Shown: positions 38,339 to 48,322, counted from the stretch's first letter. The stretch is 64,000 nt of DNA from JAGQYH01 sp041393015 (GCA_041393015.1 JAWKKV010000006.1:62001-126000), one strand, 5' to 3'. A program made the numbers and translations. Notes: a model not told the origin generated them from the sequence alone.

Positions 38339-39319
38339 TTACCACAATGATTCGTGTTCCTCCACCGGACCAAAACCGATCAGTTCGTGTATTTGATTAT
38401 TATGTTTAATGGTGCCCTCAAATTTGCCAAATGGTTGTGTAAAATCATGACTAAGAAACTTGACATCAATTTTTTCCTTACGTGCTTTTGATGGTGTAAA
38501 TTTCAAGTCTACCAAACCATCTTCTGTTTGTAACGTCCAAATTTGATCCTCCAATTTTTTGGATTTATCGTAAATGAAATTTGTGTTAGAAAGCAAAATT
38601 CGCTCGTCACCTATCCACGCAGCATTTTCATATTTCCCATTATGGCCTCTAAATAAATTCATACCAACAGGAAGTCCTTCTTTCGTTTTACCACTCACCA
38701 ATGCCCAATTCCAAATAGTATGTCGAGGAGGATAGCCTTTTGATAAATCTAAACCACCTTGTAAGCCTTCCATCTTATATTGCTTACCTTTATAAAACAC
38801 AGAAACCTTAGTAGGCAAACACAAATTTTTGTAAGTAAAGTTAAATGGACGATCTACTGTTGGGCAGATAAAACTTAATCCTTTATCATTGTGCTCTAAT
38901 TCAATTGTCATTTGAAAATCACCTGTGCAGTTTGCTCTTAAAATTCCTTGGTGCGATTCAATATTGAAATTTCTAAGATTCCATTTATCAAACAATCCTC
39001 CATCAAATTTATTGGGAAAACCGAGCGGTAATAATACTTTTTGTTCTTTATAGATATTTTCACTTGGCACATAAAAATAAGCAAAGGCATTAGCCAAAAA
39101 ACCTGCGTCGGCTATCGCCATACCCACCATTAAATCCTCTGAATAAGCCCCTATAAACATCCAAGCTTTTCGCTGACTTCTTCTTCGTTTGATAAAGCCT
39201 CCATCACTGTCCCATTGACTTAAGTTGGTGTTTTCAATGATGTCATTATAGGCGCCATAATTTAATAATTGACCATTTGGCGTAAATGAAGATTGTTTAG
39301 GATGTATGATCTTTGGCAT
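38339..39319 (-). CDS. DUF2804 family protein
   Basis: 326 residues. 'GQLLNYGAYNDI', 'RRRSQRKAWMFIGAYSEDLMVGMAIADAG' and 'GLQGGLDLSKGYPPRHTIWNWALVSG' follow the DUF2804 pattern (a lipocalin-like fold of two beta-barrels). No signal peptide. Function unknown; in this genome it is 12 bases downstream of glpD, suggesting a link to glycerol or glycerolipid use, which is inference only. Confidence 0.75.
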   Translation of the reverse strand: MPKIIHPKQSSFTPNGQLLNYGAYNDIIENTNLSQWDSDGGFIKRRRSQRKAWMFIGAYSEDLMVGMAIADAGFLANAFAYFYVPSENIYKEQKVLLPLGFPNKFDGGLFDKWNLRNFNIESHQGILRANCTGDFQMTIELEHNDKGLSFICPTVDRPFNFTYKNLCLPTKVSVFYKGKQYKMEGLQGGLDLSKGYPPRHTIWNWALVSGKTKEGLPVGMNLFRGHNGKYENAAWIGDERILLSNTNFIYDKSKKLEDQIWTLQTEDGLVDLKFTPSKARKEKIDVKFLSHDFTQPFGKFEGTIKHNNQIHELIGFGPVEEHESLW

Positions 39320-39331
39320 CTATGTATGGAT

Positions 39332-40964
39332 TTATGATTTAAAAGCTACCACGCCAAAATACTCTTTTTCAAACAGAGCTAATTGTTTATCACTAACTTC
39401 TTTTGAATGACCACACTTATCGCAGATATATTGATGGATTTGATGATACTTATTTGCTAAAGTAGGCCGCTCAAAAAATAATCGTCCGGTTCTTCTAATT
39501 AGAAAATCACTTATTGAAATTACCGATTCATTTTCTATGCCGTAGTTGAGTTCTGCTTTTAGTAAATTATCTTCTCCATCAATTAACCTAGCAGCATCTA
39601 AAATTTCATCAGTATTAGTACCATATTTATAAACCAAATCTTCAATACTTTCGTGGGTAAAATCGACATATTGAGCCTTCAAATATTTGATATAATCCGC
39701 AACACCACTACTTCCTTTTAAATCTCCTCCAGCTAATTTTACTTTTTTTGTGGTACATTTTATATGCTTTCTACCGTCGATATGTTTTAATTGATCAAAG
39801 GCTTCATCAACTGCCCGTTCTGCCATTTTTCTGTAACCAGTTAGCTTTCCTCCAGCAATTGAAATCAACTTAGAATCAGTGATAAAAATTTCATCTTTTC
39901 TCGATACTTCAGAAGGATCTTTTCCTTCTTCATAAATTAAAGGCCGTAAGCCCGCCCAAGTAGATTCTATGTCTTCAATGGTAAGATTAGATTCTGGAAA
40001 CATGAAATTGGCGGCCTTTAAAATGTAATTGGCATCTTCCATATTGGCGAAAGGAAAATTCACATCTTCCTCTTTAGGATAAACCGTATCGGTTGTTCCG
40101 ATATATACTACTTTACCTCTTGGTATAGCAAAATCATTCGATTATCCGTAGATACATCAAAATATACGGAAGCATTTAAAGGCAGTCTTTCTTTGCTCAC
40201 CACAATATGAACACCTTTTGTTAGAAGTAAATGCTTCCCATTCAAAGAGCCTTCTTTTTTCTTACATCATCTACCCACGGGCCGGCTGCATTGATTATAG
40301 TTTTAGCTTTACCTCAAATGTTTCATTCGTAAGTTCATCTTTGATGATTGCTCCGCTCACTCTACCATCTGTTCTCGTGCATTCTTCAAGACTAGCATAA
40401 TTTAAACAAATTGCTCCTCGGTTAACCGCTTCTTTCATGTTTTCTATTACCAAACGAGCATCGTCAGAGCGATATTCAATATATAAGCCACCCCTAAAAG
40501 GATATCCTTTCGAAGTAAAGGTTCTTTTTTAATGGTTTCAGCACGCGACATCATTTTCCGACGTTCTTCTTCTACATCTGCTAAACGGTCATAAACGTAA
40601 AGTCCGAGTGAAGATGAGTATTTACCCAATGATCCCTTTTTCACAATTGGTAACAACATTTTCTCAGGAATGACAACATGTGGTGCGTTACTGTAAACGG
40701 TGGCTCGTTCCTTTCCTACTTCACGAACTAGTTTTACTTCCAGCGTTTTAAGTATCTTAAACCACCATGAATCAGCTTAGTCGATCTGCTGCTGGTACCA
40801 GAAGCAAAGTCGTTTTTTTCTACCAAAGCTACTTTCAACCCACGAACGGCAGCATTCAAGGCTATGCCGGCTCCAGTTATTCCGCCACCTATAACTAATA
40901 AGTCGAAAGTTTCTGTTTTAAGATTTTGAATGTAGGTTTTACGTTGTAGACTTGAAAATGACAT
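39332..40964 (-). pseudogene. glpD: Glycerol-3-phosphate dehydrogenase, FAD-dependent, frame-broken
   Basis: The N-terminus (40734-40964) carries the FAD Rossmann motif 'LLVIGGGITGAGIALNAAVRG' and 'SSRSTKLIHGGLRYL'. The C-terminal part (39332-40063) carries 'ITDSKLISIAGGKLTGYRKMAE' and the GlpD C-terminal domain. Between 40,063 and 40,734 the coding frame changes at least three times ('YSSSLGLYVYDRLADVEE' at 40447-40659 is one fragment; segments near 40140, 40300 and 40490 show single-base losses). In full it would be about 540 residues and oxidise glycerol-3-phosphate to DHAP at the membrane. The partner glpK is intact at 60466-61962. The clustered single-base breaks may be consensus errors. 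Confidence 0.82.
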
Positions 40965-41016
40965 ATCATGGTAAATTGAGACTCAAAAATAACTAATCTA
41001 AAATGCTATGGTTCAA

Positions 41017-41166
41017 CTATATAAGAATATTCTTTGTATTATAATGTTGGCTTAATTTTAAAGTCTTTATACTCTCTTCCAAGGTTTCAATATCTTTGAT
41101 TACTTCATTAATAGTTTCTGTTAATTCCTCCCCTGCTCGCAAATACTCATTAAATTCTTCTTTCAT
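41017..41166 (-). CDS. Small acidic coiled-coil protein (49 aa)
   Basis: ATG at 41164-41166 opens 'MKEEFNEYLRAGEELTETIN' followed by 'EVIKDIETLEESIKTLKLSQ', a single long amphipathic helix with Leu/Ile at heptad positions, ending TAG at 41017-41019. It overlaps the stop of the 274-residue gene by 17 bases. Alternatively a single indel in the overlap would fuse it to that gene as a C-terminal coiled coil, which is possible in this indel-rich block. Confidence 0.45.
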   Translation of the reverse strand: MKEEFNEYLRAGEELTETINEVIKDIETLEESIKTLKLSQHYNTKNILI

Positions 41167-41974
41167 AAAGTGCATTAATGCAAAATAGATTGGTTTGAAT
41201 CATCTTTAATTTTAAATGAGAGAATTTAATATCAGTAAATAATTTGTAGGTCCACCAATACTGCTTTACAGAAATCGCCGATTTTAAAATGAAATTGAAG
41301 TTATCCAAATCAACTAATACAAATTGTTCTTTTAACAGTATTTTCTCCAATTGATCCAAACACTCATTCAGTAACAATGCCCCAATCGAAATAATTTTTA
41401 ATGTCGATACCTTTTTATTACTTGGAATTTCTTCATCATCTAACATATACAAAGAATCACTAAAATCTTTTGATGAAGCTAACTCTTCCTTTTTAGAAAC
41501 TTTATAAAGGGCATGAGTATAAAATAAAAAATAAATAGACTTACTATTCTCTTTACTAACCAATTCATAAAAATGTTCTAAAAATTCCCCTTTATCTATA
41601 ACTAGAAATATGCCAAAAAGCGCAGCCTTATCAGCCTTGCAGAGTCTTTCTTTTTTAAGAATATTACTTAAAGCGATATTGGCATAATACTCATAACTTT
41701 TGCCATCAAACATCAATGAATTTATCATCATACCCAAAGCCATTTGCGTCAACATTATTTCATCCGCATAACTTTCACACTTATTCAGATAAATATGTGC
41801 TTCTTCATATTTTTTCTCTATTATTAACTTATTCATTTTCTTCTTTATATTCGCTTGTGCTATTTGAGACCTTGAACTTAACTTGTCCGTCAATTCTGGT
41901 TTAAATTTTTCAATCAATAAATATAATTGATCTACATCTTCTGGATTTGCGACATTTATAAGTGTCTCTGTCAT
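41150..41974 (-). CDS. Helical-repeat (TPR-like) protein, possibly the C-terminal part of ATPase B
   Basis: 274 residues beginning 'MTETLINVANPEDVDQLYLL', all-helical, with paired helices such as 'KYEEAHIYLNKCESYA' and 'GKSYEYYANIALSNILKK' that look like degenerate TPRs. Its ATG shares a base with the stop of the preceding ATPase (TAATG). A T6 run lies exactly there; one more T would join both reading frames into one protein ('IKLFLMTETL'). I cannot decide between a coupled gene and a split one. No signal peptide or enzymatic motif. Confidence 0.55.
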   Translation of the reverse strand: MTETLINVANPEDVDQLYLLIEKFKPELTDKLSSRSQIAQANIKKKMNKLIIEKKYEEAHIYLNKCESYADEIMLTQMALGMMINSLMFDGKSYEYYANIALSNILKKERLCKADKAALFGIFLVIDKGEFLEHFYELVSKENSKSIYFLFYTHALYKVSKKEELASSKDFSDSLYMLDDEEIPSNKKVSTLKIISIGALLLNECLDQLEKILLKEQFVLVDLDNFNFILKSAISVKQYWWTYKLFTDIKFSHLKLKMIQTNLFCINALYERRI

Positions 41975-43269
41975 TAAAAAAGCTTTATTGTTATCCAGCT
42001 TTTAAGATTCCCTTCATCTATAATTTGATTAATCATATTTTTCACTTCATCATCATTACACCACATTTCAAAAAACTTAACCAACCAAACTACTTTCTCT
42101 TTACTATAATCTCTAGTATTTCGCATTAAATACCAAATATTAAAAAACGTTCTGTCAATTGATACATCTTGAGCTTAGTACTAGTTTCTAATTTTTTACT
42201 GGTAACTATTTGATTGTCTTCAAGTTGCTTTAATTGGGCTGAAATTTGAGACGAAGTGATACCAGCTCTTTTATAAAACTATCTTCCAATAATTCTTGGT
42301 AGTCACTCCATCCCACGCTCTAGCTAAAGCATCAATAATTTTTTGCTGTTGTCCTTTCAGATGATTCATTCTTGATTGGTATAGAGGAGTCACTTGATTT
42401 AATAATGCTTCCAAATCTTCAAATGTATCACTACTACTCCCTTTCAAAAATACCATACAATATAATCATCGTTCTTGGCACTCCTCCTGTTAATCGCCTT
42501 AAAGCATCAATCCGATAACTCTCCTTTTCAATAATTTGATCGATTCGCTTTTCTTCTTTATAGTATTTTGAAATTGCTCTTAATAATTTAATGGTATCCT
42601 CTTGGCTAATGCCTTTTTAAATGAATTTGCAGGAAGAAATCATAAAATGGATAATTATGTTCTTCTAATCGTTCTAATATTTTGGAAGAACCTGCAATGA
42701 TCTCTAAATGCGGTTTATCAATGAGAATACCTCTTAACCGATGAAGTTCGTTATCATCTAGCTTGTCCAATAGATCTCCAAAATTGTCAATAAATAATAT
42801 TAACCCTTTGTCTATCTTTTAATTCTGAAAATAATAACTCTGCTAATTTTTCTTCGAATTCAGAATCTAATGGAGCAATTTCATTTGCAAGGCCTTGTAG
42901 ATGACCAAGTTCCTTTTTATAATCTGCTGACAAGAATTCGATAGTGTATTGCCAAAGACTGGCTAAGTCTTGAACAAAGTATTGTTCTTCGGGGAACTGT
43001 ATAGGAAAAAGTTTTTTCTTTAGTTTTGAATCCTCCTCAATTTCATATCTTAATCTTAACATTAAAGTGGTTTTACCCATTCCTCTTTGCCCAACAATCA
43101 AATAGTTCTGCTGCGCTCTATCTAAGCGAACATCACTTATATTGTCGAGAATTTCTTGATACTCATCTTGTCTAATAACAAAGTTTTCTTTTAACGCCTT
43201 CTTGCTAATTTCAAGAGGATTAAATGACTTGTTTACAAATTCATTGACTGTTCTATCTTGCGTACTCAT
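41974..43269 (-). pseudogene. P-loop ATPase B with winged-helix C-terminus, frame-broken
   Basis: Start 43267-43269 ('MSTQDRTVNEFVNKSFNPL'). The Walker A is 'VGQRGMGKTT' (about residues 60-69), Walker B in a shifted frame reads as an aliphatic strand then 'NFGDLLDKL', and sensor-like 'LEIIAGSSKILERL' follows. After 'PLYQSRMNHLKGQQQKIIDAL' a winged helix is readable ('SSQISAQLKQLEDNQIV', 'YQLTERFFNIWYLMR'). Three or four single-base breaks occur between 42,790 and 42,180. The architecture is that of STAND-like or archaeal-type AAA ATPases used as switches in regulation or conflict. It starts inside the end of ATPase A (17-base overlap). Confidence 0.6.
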
Positions 43270-44426
43270 ACCACCATAATTTTAATATTGGAGAATTGAA
43301 TCTATATTGATTGGGCGTTCCAACATTGTTTATATATCCATCATATTTTAGAATACTAATTACATTCTGCCAATCTTCCACTTTATGTTTCGGATGATTA
43401 GATAAATTTGTAATTTCTTCCCTTGAAATTGTATCCTTTTCGCATATTATGTCTAAAACAGCTTTCGCAAACTTTCTTCTTTTCATCTTTAAAATACCTT
43501 TTAAGTCTATCATCATAGTTTATCTAAATTAGTATCAATTTGACTCACTAAGTGACTTTCTACAAGATCAATTTGCTCATTGCTTTCATATGTTCCTTCT
43601 TATAATGTTTCGTTAACTGATAGCAATAATGTTGAATAAAGTACGGAATACACCATTATATTTTAGTTTCAAGCATGTAATCCAATACTATATCTTCTAT
43701 TGTATTTTCTCTTCCTTTAAGCAGTAATTTAGCTAGTTCCCGCGCATCAGGTAAGCTTAATGGTGTAACTTCTACTTTTATCAAATCATTTATTGTATCA
43801 GAAGCATTAATCCCTTTAACTACATGTCTCAACCCGATGGAACCAGTATAGACAACTTGAACTTTCGAACTTATAGTAGAATCGATCCTAAGGCGCCTAT
43901 TTACCTCTAAAAACATTGTTGCATTGTGTGCACCTTCCTTTTCAATGATTTTACTTACTGTAATTGGAAACTCATCCACTAATAATAGTAATTTTTTATC
44001 AAGCTTCGAATTACGTACTAGATCAATAAATGTTTCTGTGTAAATATTTCTTGCTTTTGTATTAAAGTCAATTCCAGTACCTCCAACATTTATTGTAATA
44101 TCATCAAAGCAATGCTTAGCCCAATTCCATCCTTTTATAAGTTTCTGCTCTCTTTTACTAAAACTACCACTTGCAACTACTGCCTTAAACAATTGCTCAA
44201 AATATTTTTCTTCTGTATCAATATGACCAACATACATATATACTGGCTCGAAATTGTCGGGAGGAGAGTTTTCAATATGTTTTAAAATAGAAGTTTTACC
44301 AGTACGTCTAGGAGAAGCAATTAGAATATTATCTCCTCCCTTTAATAACTCAGTTATTTCATCCACTATGTCTTCACGATGGTAATAATCTTCTTTTTCA
44401 ACTGGCTGCCCTAATCCTATTTTCAT
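43253..44426 (-). pseudogene. P-loop ATPase A (COG1672-like) with winged-helix C-terminus, frame-broken
   Basis: Start ATG 44424-44426. The N-terminal ATPase (43656-44426) has 'SPRRTGKTS' as Walker A near residue 40 and 'KLLLLVDEFP' as Walker B, followed by 'VVYTGSIGLRHVV' and 'VTPLSLPDARELAKLLL', the pattern of the archaeal-type ATPase family PF01637/COG1672. Downstream, 'WCIPYFIQHYCYQL' and a winged-helix segment ('DTISREEITNLSN', 'ISILKYDGYI') are split by two or three indels at 43,520-43,660. It is the first gene of the unit behind three palindromes. Reading the breaks as sequence errors gives about 390 residues. Confidence 0.65.
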
Positions 44427-44430
44427 TTCA

Positions 44431-44498
44431 CAATAATTTTATTGCGAATATAATTCACAATATTTTAATTGCCAAATATTTTAGCAATTTTTTTATTG
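44431..44498. promoter_or_regulatory. Three CAAT-N6-ATTG palindromes with 27-base spacing
   Basis: CAATAATTTTATTG (44431-44444), CAATATTTTAATTG (44458-44471) and CAATTTTTTTATTG (44485-44498) each have CAAT and ATTG arms around six A/T bases. Their centres are exactly 27 bases apart. They fill the gap between the divergent starts of ATPase A (44426) and the VOC protein (44520), where an operator would sit. The ATPases end in winged helices and could bind here themselves. Confidence 0.55.
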
Positions 44499-44519
44499 CT
44501 TATTCGTAAATTTGTCATT

Positions 44520-44909
44520 ATGAAACTTCAAAAAATAAAAGAAACCTGCTTATATGTGGAAGATTTGCAAGCAACCAAAGCATTTTACCACGACATTCTA
44601 GGTTTACCTATTATCTCATTCAATGAAGATAGACATGTGTTTTTTAGAGTAGGTGAAGATGTTTTGTTATGCTTTTTACCGGAAGTAACCATGAAAGAAA
44701 CCAGTTTACCGCATCATTTTGGTTATGGACAACAACATTTTGCTTTTGAGTGTCTCGCAGAAGATTATGAAAAATGGAAAGAAAAATTGGAAGAATCCGG
44801 TATTGATATTGAACATGAAGCTACTTGGGAAAATGGCTTAAAATCCATTTATTTTAGAGATCCTGATTTTCATTCGGTAGAAATTGTAGTGCCGGGTATT
44901 TGGGATTAA
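44520..44909 (+). CDS. VOC (glyoxalase/bleomycin-resistance) family protein
   Basis: 129 residues from ATG 44520; the in-frame start at 44469 lies in the operator-like region and is unlikely. Two beta-alpha-beta-beta-beta modules: 'KETCLYVEDLQATKAFYHDILGLP' and 'HFAFECLAEDYEKWKEKLEESG', ending 'KSIYFRDPDFHSVEIVVPG'. The late Glu in 'HSVEIV' is a usual metal ligand of the family. Substrate unknown. Confidence 0.82.
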   Translation: MKLQKIKETCLYVEDLQATKAFYHDILGLPIISFNEDRHVFFRVGEDVLLCFLPEVTMKETSLPHHFGYGQQHFAFECLAEDYEKWKEKLEESGIDIEHEATWENGLKSIYFRDPDFHSVEIVVPGIWD

Positions 44910-45264
44910 AAATAACCAGTTAAGCAAGAAATTCTTCTTGTACGATTATAATTATAATGCCATAACGATTCTATTTCTTGAAACGTCATTAGTAGATTTT
45001 GATTTCTGATATTCATATTTTGAATTTTGAATAACGAATCTAGATTAACGATTTTAGAATTCATGATTCAACATTCGTTTTTCGATATTCGTAATTTTTT
45101 AGCTGATATTAATCTTCTTTAAATAAAACGAAAATAAAAACTAACAAATCATCAAGTTAATTACATTAAAAAAAGAGTGACATGGGGTCTAAACCGCATC
45201 ACTCTTCGCAAATAATAACTGAACTTAATCTTATTGCTAGCATATTAACTAGCATATTTTTTAG
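44910..45264. other. AT-rich intergenic stretch with one terminator
   Basis: About 355 bases between converging genes. The middle is low-complexity with recurring TTGAAT/ATTCG words (45,010-45,100) and no coding signal. The only structure is the terminator at 45173-45206. Confidence 0.5.
45173..45206 (-). terminator. Rho-independent terminator of the 45265-45846 gene
   Basis: AAGAGTGA pairs with TCACTCTT (8 bp) around an 18-base loop; on the minus strand the stem is followed by a T run (A at 45168-45174). Confidence 0.6.
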
Positions 45265-45846
45265 TTATTTCTTCTGTTTATTGCAGTGTATTTTCCAAAA
45301 TGGGTAAACTATTGATTCATCCAAACTTATCCATGCTCCTATCCAATTATAACCACTAGTAGAAATATCACTAAATGTAAGTTTAGAAAATCCTTCCATT
45401 CCATTGGGCGACTTTTGTTCCTTCTTTAACACTATTTCTTGACCATCTTTACCGCCTATCCAAACACCCGGCGAAAATGTTACTCCTGATTGACTAAAAT
45501 AGGTGACGACCCATTGCGCACTATCCGGTTGAAATTGCCTTATGCTTCCTGAATGCTTTCCATCTGCTTTCCAAGTTTCGTCTTGTATGGCATGACCATT
45601 CATTATATACTTAAACTTCCAAATCATATCAACAGTATCTCCCCAATTACCATCAGGTTTTCTATTGATACTTTTACAATCGCACTGCCCTATCATTGGA
45701 GCGAAATCTGACAAATATTCTTTTGCTTCCGGATTTACAGCTCCAAATGGCAACTCGGTTGACACCTCATATTTTAAATCAATTGACTTTTGTGCTATAA
45801 GAGTGGTAGAAATACCTAATGTCAACACAAAAAATAGTAGTTTCAT
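45265..45846 (-). CDS. Secreted protein, DUF1579-like
   Basis: 193 residues with signal peptide 'KLLFFVLTLGISTTLIAQ'. The mature part resembles small lipocalin-like DUF1579 proteins: 'DTVDMIWKFKYIMNGHAIQDETW', 'SGSIRQFQPDSAQWVVTYF', 'LTFSDISTSGYNW'. Two close cysteines ('CDCK') near residue 55 are unusual. Function unknown. Confidence 0.65.
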   Translation of the reverse strand: MKLLFFVLTLGISTTLIAQKSIDLKYEVSTELPFGAVNPEAKEYLSDFAPMIGQCDCKSINRKPDGNWGDTVDMIWKFKYIMNGHAIQDETWKADGKHSGSIRQFQPDSAQWVVTYFSQSGVTFSPGVWIGGKDGQEIVLKKEQKSPNGMEGFSKLTFSDISTSGYNWIGAWISLDESIVYPFWKIHCNKQKK

Positions 45847-45935
45847 TAATTGATTTTATATTAAGACGCATAACTTTCTGAATTACATAAAACATTATGT
45901 AAAAAAGTGACAATACCTTTAACTAAGGTAGTCTT

Positions 45936-46544
45936 TTACTTTGGCAACAGCGTATAAGTACCAGAACTTAAATTAATTTGAGCTTTGATTAAGTTCCCTT
46001 TATCATCATAGGCGAAGCTATGTTGTCTGTTTTTTGCTCCTTTTATCAGGTAGTGATTATTGCCCTTATCCACCACTTCGAAATGCATTCCATATAGCTC
46101 TGAATAAACTGATGTAACATTTACCGGTGGTTTCTTAAACAAAAACATATAGCAAAATACGTCTTGTGCCCTTTCTATCTCCTTCTCCTTTCCATTAACT
46201 ATCCTCACCCATTTTTCGCCTTTCATTTCTTCTTTCACATTAATTCTAGGCTTAGCGTTGAAACTTCTTGTTGCCTCTAAATATGAAATGGTGTATAGCA
46301 ATGAATCTTTTAAAGCAACTGGATAAATGGCTTTCATTTCCTCTTTAATGGTTATTTCTTCGCCATAATTTACAACCATTTCGCTCAAATAATGATAAGT
46401 AATGGTTTCTTGGGATTTAACTTCAGTAATTTTCAACTCCCCTACATTTTTATTTCCTTCCATCCATTTAAATGCAAGCCCTTCTCCTGCAAATGTTAAT
46501 GTATTCAGACATAAAACCAATATTAAAGTATTTACTATTCTCAT
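45936..46544 (-). CDS. DUF6134-like secreted protein
   Basis: 202 residues with signal peptide 'MRIVNTLILVLCLNTLTFA'. The mature beta-rich part ('FKWMEGNKNVGELKITEV', 'DKGNNHYLIKGAKNRQHSFAYDDKGNL') matches the DUF6134 pattern of single-domain periplasmic proteins. Function unknown. It is divergent from the DUF4258 gene. Confidence 0.6.
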   Translation of the reverse strand: MRIVNTLILVLCLNTLTFAGEGLAFKWMEGNKNVGELKITEVKSQETITYHYLSEMVVNYGEEITIKEEMKAIYPVALKDSLLYTISYLEATRSFNAKPRINVKEEMKGEKWVRIVNGKEKEIERAQDVFCYMFLFKKPPVNVTSVYSELYGMHFEVVDKGNNHYLIKGAKNRQHSFAYDDKGNLIKAQINLSSGTYTLLPK

Positions 46545-46693
46545 TATTCTATTTTTATTATGTGTTACGATAGCTGACCAAAAACCATGCTAAATTTTAA
46601 ATTCCTAAAGCCGTTAAAGGTACTTATGATTTAATTGTTTCTACTTTTGTTCAAAAATAAAACTATTACTACTTCTAAAAATTCAATTTATAA

Positions 46694-47095
46694 ATGAAAA
46701 AGCCAAGTATTAAACACGGAGTTTACCTAATTATTTTGTTAGGAATAGTTATCTATCGTTATAGTAATCTATTTACTCCATCTAATGATAACAAAGAAGT
46801 TGAAATAACTGTTCTTGATGAATTAAGAAGTAAAAGATTGATTTATACTAAACACGCTGAATGTAGAATGGATTGTAGGTTTATTTCAGAGGAAGAAATT
46901 GCAGAAGCACTTAGAAGTGGACAGATAAATTATCAAAAAAGTGATTTAAATGACACCCCTTGCCCAACCTATGCAGTTGAAGATAATACACCTGATGGTC
47001 AGCGAGTAAGAATTGTATTTGCCGATTGTGATGACGTTGTAAAAGTAGTTACAGCTATTGATCTTAATGGAGAATATAGTTGTCATTGTAAATAA
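46694..47095 (+). CDS. DUF4258 domain protein with N-terminal membrane helix
   Basis: 133 residues. An N-terminal helix ('GVYLIILLGIVIYRY') precedes a DUF4258 domain ('YTKHAECRMDCRFISEEEIAEAL', 'RVRIVFADCDDVVKVVTAIDL'). DUF4258 is related to BrnT/RelE-like toxin folds, but the membrane helix and six cysteines here suggest a redox-structured periplasmic version rather than a ribonuclease. No antitoxin-like gene follows. Confidence 0.7.
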   Translation: MKKPSIKHGVYLIILLGIVIYRYSNLFTPSNDNKEVEITVLDELRSKRLIYTKHAECRMDCRFISEEEIAEALRSGQINYQKSDLNDTPCPTYAVEDNTPDGQRVRIVFADCDDVVKVVTAIDLNGEYSCHCK

Positions 47096-47137
47096 TTGCC
47101 ATCATTAAGTAATTTTTTACTAGATTTAATTGATAAG

Positions 47138-47620
47138 ATGAAAAAAGAAATAAATATAAATTACGAGGTAGTTAATGTTGATGAGCTTTCTGATGACATT
47201 AAACAATTAATTGTTGCCTCAGAAATGGCAGTAATTACTAGTCATGCGCCGTATTCAAAATTTCATGTTGGAGCAGCACTTTTGTTAGACAATGGCAAAG
47301 TTGTTAAAGGCAGTAATCAAGAGAATGCTTCCTTTCCTATTGGATTTTGTGCCGAAAGGACAGCACTTGCAGGTAAAGTTGCTGTTTCCCCAAATTCAAA
47401 GGTAAATGCCATTGCTATATCTGTATTAAGCGAAACAGGAAAAATTTTACCTCCCATACCTCCTTGCGGCATGTGTCGACAAGCTTTATTAGAGGAAGAA
47501 ACTAAGCAAAATCAACCGATTAAAGTCTATCTATCGGGGAACAACAAGGAAGTTATTATCATTGATACAATAAAAGACCTTTTGCCTTTTCAATTTAATG
47601 GGAGCATATTTAATAAATAA
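47138..47620 (+). CDS. cdd: Cytidine deaminase
   Basis: 160 residues from the ATG at 47138; the frame is open back to 47096, but only this ATG fits the family start. Zinc ligands C71 ('FCAERTA'), C110 and C113 ('PPCGMC') and catalytic E73 are all present. It deaminates cytidine and deoxycytidine in pyrimidine salvage. Homotetrameric CDA-type length. It follows the DUF4258 gene by 42 bases. Confidence 0.9.
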   Translation: MKKEININYEVVNVDELSDDIKQLIVASEMAVITSHAPYSKFHVGAALLLDNGKVVKGSNQENASFPIGFCAERTALAGKVAVSPNSKVNAIAISVLSETGKILPPIPPCGMCRQALLEEETKQNQPIKVYLSGNNKEVIIIDTIKDLLPFQFNGSIFNK

Positions 47621-47695
47621 GGAATATTTATAAGGTAAAAAGTAGCCATTAATATTTATTTTGAATATAATTGAGCTACTAAAATTACCTACAAC

Positions 47696-48322
47696 ATGAA
47701 ACCCTATCTATTTATTCTATGCTTTGCATTGGCAAGTAATTGTTTCGCACAAGAGAATCCCATTGAGTTAATTGAAAAAAAAGGAGACGACAAAGTCGTT
47801 ATACTCGCTAAAAATAAGTCAGATAAAGATCTGGTTGTTCATTTAAAAGTTGATTTAGTGAATGCACAAACAAACACTGACTTACCAATTAAAAGAGTTA
47901 TTGAAGCAGGCAATGAAGAAGTTTTGGGAGAAATAAGTGCTGTTGATATTTATGAAAAATGGACCTACCAAACATCTTTAAGCTATGAACGATATATTCC
48001 ACCTATAAATTTAATGGCTCAAAATGATACTGTTGTTCTTTTTACAATGACAGGATGTGGAAGATGCGATTATACTTTAGATTATCTAGAACACAACAAC
48101 TTTAATTTTGTAGAGTATAATACAACTAGAAATTTTGAGAACAACATGCTGATGTGGAATACTTTAAAAACAGTTGATCCAACAGTGAGAGATGTAAGAA
48201 TGCCTGTTATTATTGTGAATGGTGAAATCTCTTATAACATTAAGAGCTTGCCTGCCTTTGTTGAAGCGTTAGAGCCAGTTTCTGAAGAGCCAATTCCTGC
48301 CACCATTACCAGAACACCTTAA
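47696..48322 (+). CDS. Secreted glutaredoxin-like protein (first paralogue)
   Basis: 208 residues. Signal peptide 'KPYLFILCFALASNCFAQ', then a beta-rich N-terminal domain ('LIEKKGDDKVVILAKNKSDKDL'), then a glutaredoxin-like fold with C121-G-R-C124 ('MTGCGRCDYTLDYLEHNN') and a cis-Pro 'RMPVI'. A CGRC active site and signal peptide point to thiol-disulfide work in the periplasm or outside. A terminator separates it from its paralogue. Confidence 0.72.
   Translation: MKPYLFILCFALASNCFAQENPIELIEKKGDDKVVILAKNKSDKDLVVHLKVDLVNAQTNTDLPIKRVIEAGNEEVLGEISAVDIYEKWTYQTSLSYERYIPPINLMAQNDTVVLFTMTGCGRCDYTLDYLEHNNFNFVEYNTTRNFENNMLMWNTLKTVDPTVRDVRMPVIIVNGEISYNIKSLPAFVEALEPVSEEPIPATITRTP

Noticed and set aside
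41974..44426. Programmed ribosomal frameshifting in the ATPase genes
   Set aside because: There are several breaks at unrelated places in both genes and no consistent slippery site with a following structure; errors or decay explain it better.
46694..47095. A toxin-antitoxin pair based on the DUF4258 protein
   Set aside because: The protein has a membrane helix and no small DNA-binding partner next to it; the following gene is cytidine deaminase.
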